From positions 59,458,633-59,522,632 of the forward strand of contig OY755240.1 in the NCBI GenBank assembly GCA_963576725.1: 64,000 nucleotides of DNA. The letters are read 5' to 3'. Positions 61,080 through 64,000 of the stretch are shown here, one piece after another. The stretch is from Azorinus chamasolen (taxonomy: Eukaryota > Mollusca > Bivalvia > Cardiida > Solecurtidae). The position numbers and the translations under genes are program-made. The notes beneath the pieces are model-generated. The model was not told the origin of the DNA. It worked only from the letters and a program-made list of their open reading frames with translations, and did not search any database. How positions within the stretch are numbered: position 1 is the stretch's first letter; each line of letters starts with the position of its first letter.

Positions 61080-61278
61080 AGTAAAACCGGTCTACAATGA
61101 TTACTTAAAATGTGATTATACAGTTACTTATACAGGTGACTGCACACTGCAAGATAAAAGTAACAGAGAAAGTTTTTCTGCATTACTTTTATTCTTCACT
61201 AAACATTCACCCTTACCCCACCCACCTTGCAATCTCCAGTGTTTAGTTGATTGGGCATTGTAGAGAGACTTTGCTAGT
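61080..61278. repeat. M-class MITE, decayed
   Basis: ATAGTAAAACCGGTCTACAA, inner ACAGGTGACTGCACACTGCA, right GGCATTGTAGAGAGACTTTG. Confidence 0.55.
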
Positions 61279-62067
61279 TTGCTCTTGCTTGCTCAGCTAT
61301 TTGGCTGGATACCTCTTGGCGGTCCTCTTCTCTACTGTCTTCTTCTCGGCTATCTGTACTCTCTGGTGTCCTGAACTCTCCTAATAGCATTTATATACGC
61401 GTAGTAGCTGTCAGGCCATTGGAGCGGTGATGGAAACAGTTATGATTTGCAGGATGTCAATAAATCTCTCTTTAAAAATGTGAACAACAATGATAATGAT
61501 TTCTTGTGACTTGGAAGGACAAAAAATGTATTTTTATATGCACCCTAATCAAATATGGTCTCTTCTGGATCACTAGCATAGTCATATCTCGGTAGTTCAA
61601 TGGGGCTCTCAATATCATGTTGGGCATGACTTCTTCAACATCGCTTTCTCAACTTGATTATTATGATTATCGTTATGGTGAGCACAATGATCATGATAGA
61701 TTGGGATGGTGGTGTAAATGATATAAGAGTCTGAAAAAGAAAGAAAATTAATATGCAGTGTAAATGTATCTGTCAAACCATTACTTATCTATTTAAAATT
61801 CAAACATCAGCTAAAGTATGTCTCAATGTTGTATTTGTGAATAATCACTTGTAAATACACAAAGGAATTTGCTGTGCCTGTTTAAATGTTGAAAACTCAT
61901 ATTCTATACTATTGTTACAATCAAATTGATTAAAAAAAATTATGAAAAAGATGTGTTTTTTCATAACACAATACTTTGAACCCCTTTCTCTCAAAATAAT
62001 GTTTCTCGATGTTGTTATATTTTCTGGTCCTTCGGGATCACTAGTTTTGATGGTATAAGTTTTGAAA
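61279..62067. other. Unrecognised intergenic stretch
   Basis: CT-rich at 61285-61395, then AT-rich. No exon or known repeat identified. Confidence 0.35.
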
Positions 62068-62188
62068 ATTGAATACTGCTTAAGCCGGTGCTAGGGGGGC
62101 GTGAGTAGTGTTGCACTTTTAATTACATGTACTACTCATGAACAGATCCAGTAAAACCGAGTCTGCAATTTTCTCTCTTGGCATTGCT
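62068..62188. repeat. Dispersed repeat R1, copy 2 (inverted)
   Basis: GCTTAAGCCGGTGCTAGGGG and CCGAGTCTGCAATTTTCTC match 16205-16316 in reverse. Confidence 0.65.
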
Positions 62189-62583
62189 ACTTTTGTTTTC
62201 GAAGGATCACTCTTTCATATCAAAATAAAAGAGTATAACTGTGATAGATTGATATGTTACGTTTTGTTTTATCCTATCTAATAATATTGAAAGCATGGGT
62301 GCATGTGTTCTGCGTCTTGGATATCTGTGCGCGCGAAAATCGATGGTTCATAACAGAACTCTGTTAGCCCTGGGAGACAATGTAGATTTAGAGGTGTATC
62401 ACTATGAAAGTAGACAGAGCATACTGATAAAAAAAAGTTACTACAGGGGCCCTCTAATCTAGGTCTACTCCGTAAACAAAGGTATATATGCTAGTACCTT
62501 TGGAGTAAGGCATTAAGATCATTAGAAATTAACATGATGCTTATCATCATGATAATTAAGAGTAAGACTGCCTGTTTTAGCAT

Positions 62584-62792
62584 TTAACCTTTAGCCTGCT
62601 GAACAAATTATATTTTACAGAATTTCTAACCTACTACAATTCTAAAATTCAAGCTATAATCAATTTGTCTACCAAAATGTTATCAGGGTGTCAAACAGTT
62701 TGGATCCTGGTGTACCCATCTCGGCGTCTCATCTGGGACCAAAATGTTTACATAGGTATTCACATATCCGCCTATAGCAGGCTAAAGATTAA
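62584..62792. repeat. T5 MITE, full length
   Basis: TTAACCTTTAGCCTGCTGAA to TATAGCAGGCTAAAGATTAA, TTAA at both ends. The other arm has the unfilled site TTAT in the same context. Confidence 0.92.
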
Positions 62793-63143
62793 TATTAAAC
62801 TAATTACCTTCTTTAAGAGTTGTTAATATTTTGTAGCTGTAACACATCCTGTCTCAGTTTGCAAATTGGTTCATGCAGGTTGTGGATCCTGAGACTTTGG
62901 ACTTGTATCTGGGTAACACCAAGAACAGCTGCTTATATATCTTTGAAGGAAAGACTTAAGAACCTTAGAAATTAGCATGAAGCTAATCAATCGGTAATTA
63001 ATAGGGTTTATTTCTATTCCATATCTTAACAGTTGAGGTAGATAGTGTATACATTGGACAAACTGTGTTTAACAAACTGTGTTTAAACTGTATGGGACAC
63101 TGTGATGATAAACAGGAATATTAAGGTATTCACGCTCCATTAA

Positions 63144-63565
63144 CAGAACAGAACAGAACAGATAATTTATTAAAGACTTGTACATAGTACATCATCATAA
63201 TATACATACAGAATATCAAAACATTTTGAAAAGATAAGTATATCAAAACATTTTGATTGCAAAAAAACACACGCAATCTTCGAACTTGGCTTAATTCTTT
63301 GTATCGATAGGAGAGTAAATAGTATAGATAAATACATGTAACATTTTTGTTTAATATGTGCATAGAAAGAAACTGACTTGAACCTGTTCAGAATTAATTC
63401 GATATATTATTAAGATGTGTATTTCTTTTGTCTGTTGCACACTTTAAATATAATGCTAATTTATACAAGATATCTTTATTTGCAGTTTTCATTAAACCGT
63501 TAAATTTAAAAACAGATGGTCTTTCATAATAACATCTTTGTAGATATTTTTCTCTTACTTCTTTA
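63144..63565 (-). mobile_element. 5'-truncated non-LTR retroelement, 3' end
   Basis: On the minus strand an open stretch (63561-63394) ends in a stop and reads EVREKYLQRCYYERPSVFKF, NGLMKTANKDILYKLALYLK and CATDKRN, which resembles the C-terminus of non-LTR endonuclease/reverse transcriptase proteins. A 3' UTR follows, then a pentanucleotide tail (TTCTG)n at 63158-63144. It sits at the TTAA edge of a T2 element. Confidence 0.7.
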
Positions 63566-63785
63566 TTACCTCATAGGCTATTTAAGACCCAACCTCTTTG
63601 AATAAATCTACCGAAAAGGAGCTTTAACTAGAGAAAAGGAAAAAATTAGAATTTTGTAGTTTGAAACGATTGTGATAAATAGAGCATTTGCTCCTATAGG
63701 AGCAAATGCTCTATTTATCACAATGGTTTCACAAAGTGATTTTTACAGTGTCGTCAAAAGTCGTCAATATGAGGGAAAGGGTTAA
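63566..63785. repeat. T2 MITE, left tip replaced by the retroelement
   Basis: TTACCTCATAGGC, perfect centre GCATTTGCTCCTATAGGAGC, right end GAGGGAAAGGG and TTAA at 63782-63785. With the retroelement it fills a TTAA that is empty in the other arm. Confidence 0.9.
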
Positions 63786-64000
63786 CACCGAAAGCCGTTA
63801 ACTCCACTAATAGTAAACATTTTATTTTCAATTAAAATTACAATTTTAACATATCTGTCTCTCCAGATCATTATTACTTTGGCTTTTAGTTACAAATTTT
63901 GTGCGATGCTTTACAAGAGTATTTGAAAAAGCTGTCGTACGTGGTTCCATTCTTGATAAGTACAGTAAAAGAAATGAAGTTGGCGAAGATGGTGTGAACT

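Larger units (their letters stand above)
62808..63950 (-). pseudogene. Gene D: decayed inverted copy of gene C
   Basis: Exon 1 at 63950-63855 encodes MEPRTTAFSNTLVKHRTK and SQSNNDLERQ and is open, but its donor is CAG|AT instead of CAG|GT. Exon 2 at 62908-62808 keeps IQVQSLRIHNLHEPICKLRQ, then a 25-nt shortening relative to gene C shifts the frame to a stop (N-N-S-stop). Acceptor and exon 2 donor are intact. Two unrelated defects point to a pseudogene, unless an alternative splice donor is used. Confidence 0.8.
62390..64000 (-). repeat. Inverted duplication, minus arm (gene D)
   Basis: Counterpart of 50905-51915. It is longer because a T5 (62584-62792) and a T2 with a retroelement (63140-63785) were inserted. 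The duplication continues past the window edge. Confidence 0.9.

Overview
This window is eukaryotic, AT-rich and intron-dominated, and most of it is non-coding. It most likely comes from a marine bivalve mollusc. The reasons are two copies of a Pearl-type element (155-bp core repeats plus an ACGG-type microsatellite, described in bivalves), GT-AG introns of 0.3-7.4 kb, and dense palindromic MITEs. I saw no bacterial operons, rRNA or CRISPR. The species call is inference.

Genes. Two tandem plus-strand members of the beta-1,4-galactosyltransferase (B4GALT) family are broken into small exons. Copy A (9890-22566) shows five 3' exons; its first two exons are not visible. Copy B (33645-48664) shows six exons, from the type II membrane anchor onward; its last exon is not visible. 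Aligned exons have equal or near-equal lengths (94, 188/191, 123 and 105 nt) and identical intron phases, so they arose by gene duplication. Both keep the DVD metal motif and the DDD of the catalytic loop, but carry Q where the family has E. A small coiled-coil gene (copy C, from 50957, plus strand) has an inverted partner at the right edge (copy D, 62808-63950, minus strand). D looks dead: an altered splice donor and a frameshifted second exon.

Mobile DNA. Most of the rest is palindromic MITEs in two classes. Class T is flanked by TTAA (piggyBac-like) and starts CCC-T. Families: T1 (CCCTTTCACCGCC end, centre GCCGCC..GGCGGC); T2 (CCCATTCCCTCATAGG end, centre GAGCATTTGCTCC and its complement); T3 (CCCTTCGCTTGCTG end); T4 (CCCTTTACTCCAT or CCCTTTCCCTCATA end, centre AGACGGCTCC and its complement); T5 and T5b (centre CGCCGAGTAACTCGGCG inside GGATCCAAACTGTTTG arms); T6 (CCCATTTGCGCCC end); T7 (CCCTTGCAGTGCGGG end). 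Class M is flanked by TA and starts CAGT (Tc1/mariner, pogo/Tigger-like). Families are named by the sub-terminal sequence: M1 CTATAACGGCCAC; M2 CTAATGCGACCAC; M3 CTTAAGCGGCC; M4 TTCGATATCTCGAAC; M5 CTTAACCGGGC; M6 TCGATTATTCGAA. A further hairpin family, PH, has arms TTTCTCCACCAAACCC and GACCACTCTTTAGAATCGTC. There are also a Tc1-type transposase relic, two non-LTR retroelement fragments, two Pearl-type elements and about nine tandem arrays.

Layout. 1-9.9 kb: MITEs, a 0.68-kb element with 32-bp inverted ends, a Pearl element and the Tc1 relic. 9.9-23.4 kb: copy A and a tandem array grown from its last exon. 23.4-33.4 kb: MITEs and two TTCGG-rich arrays. 33.6-48.7 kb: copy B. 49-57.5 kb: gene C, a retroelement relic and the second Pearl element. 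57.5-62.4 kb: tandem arrays and MITEs. 62.4-64 kb: the inverted arm holding D.

The most unusual pattern is that the MITE families differ at their ends but share their centres, the reverse of normal MITE decay. Nested insertions and the inverted gene pair give filled/empty site comparisons that support both target-site rules. All coordinates were read by eye; repeat borders may be off by a few bases.
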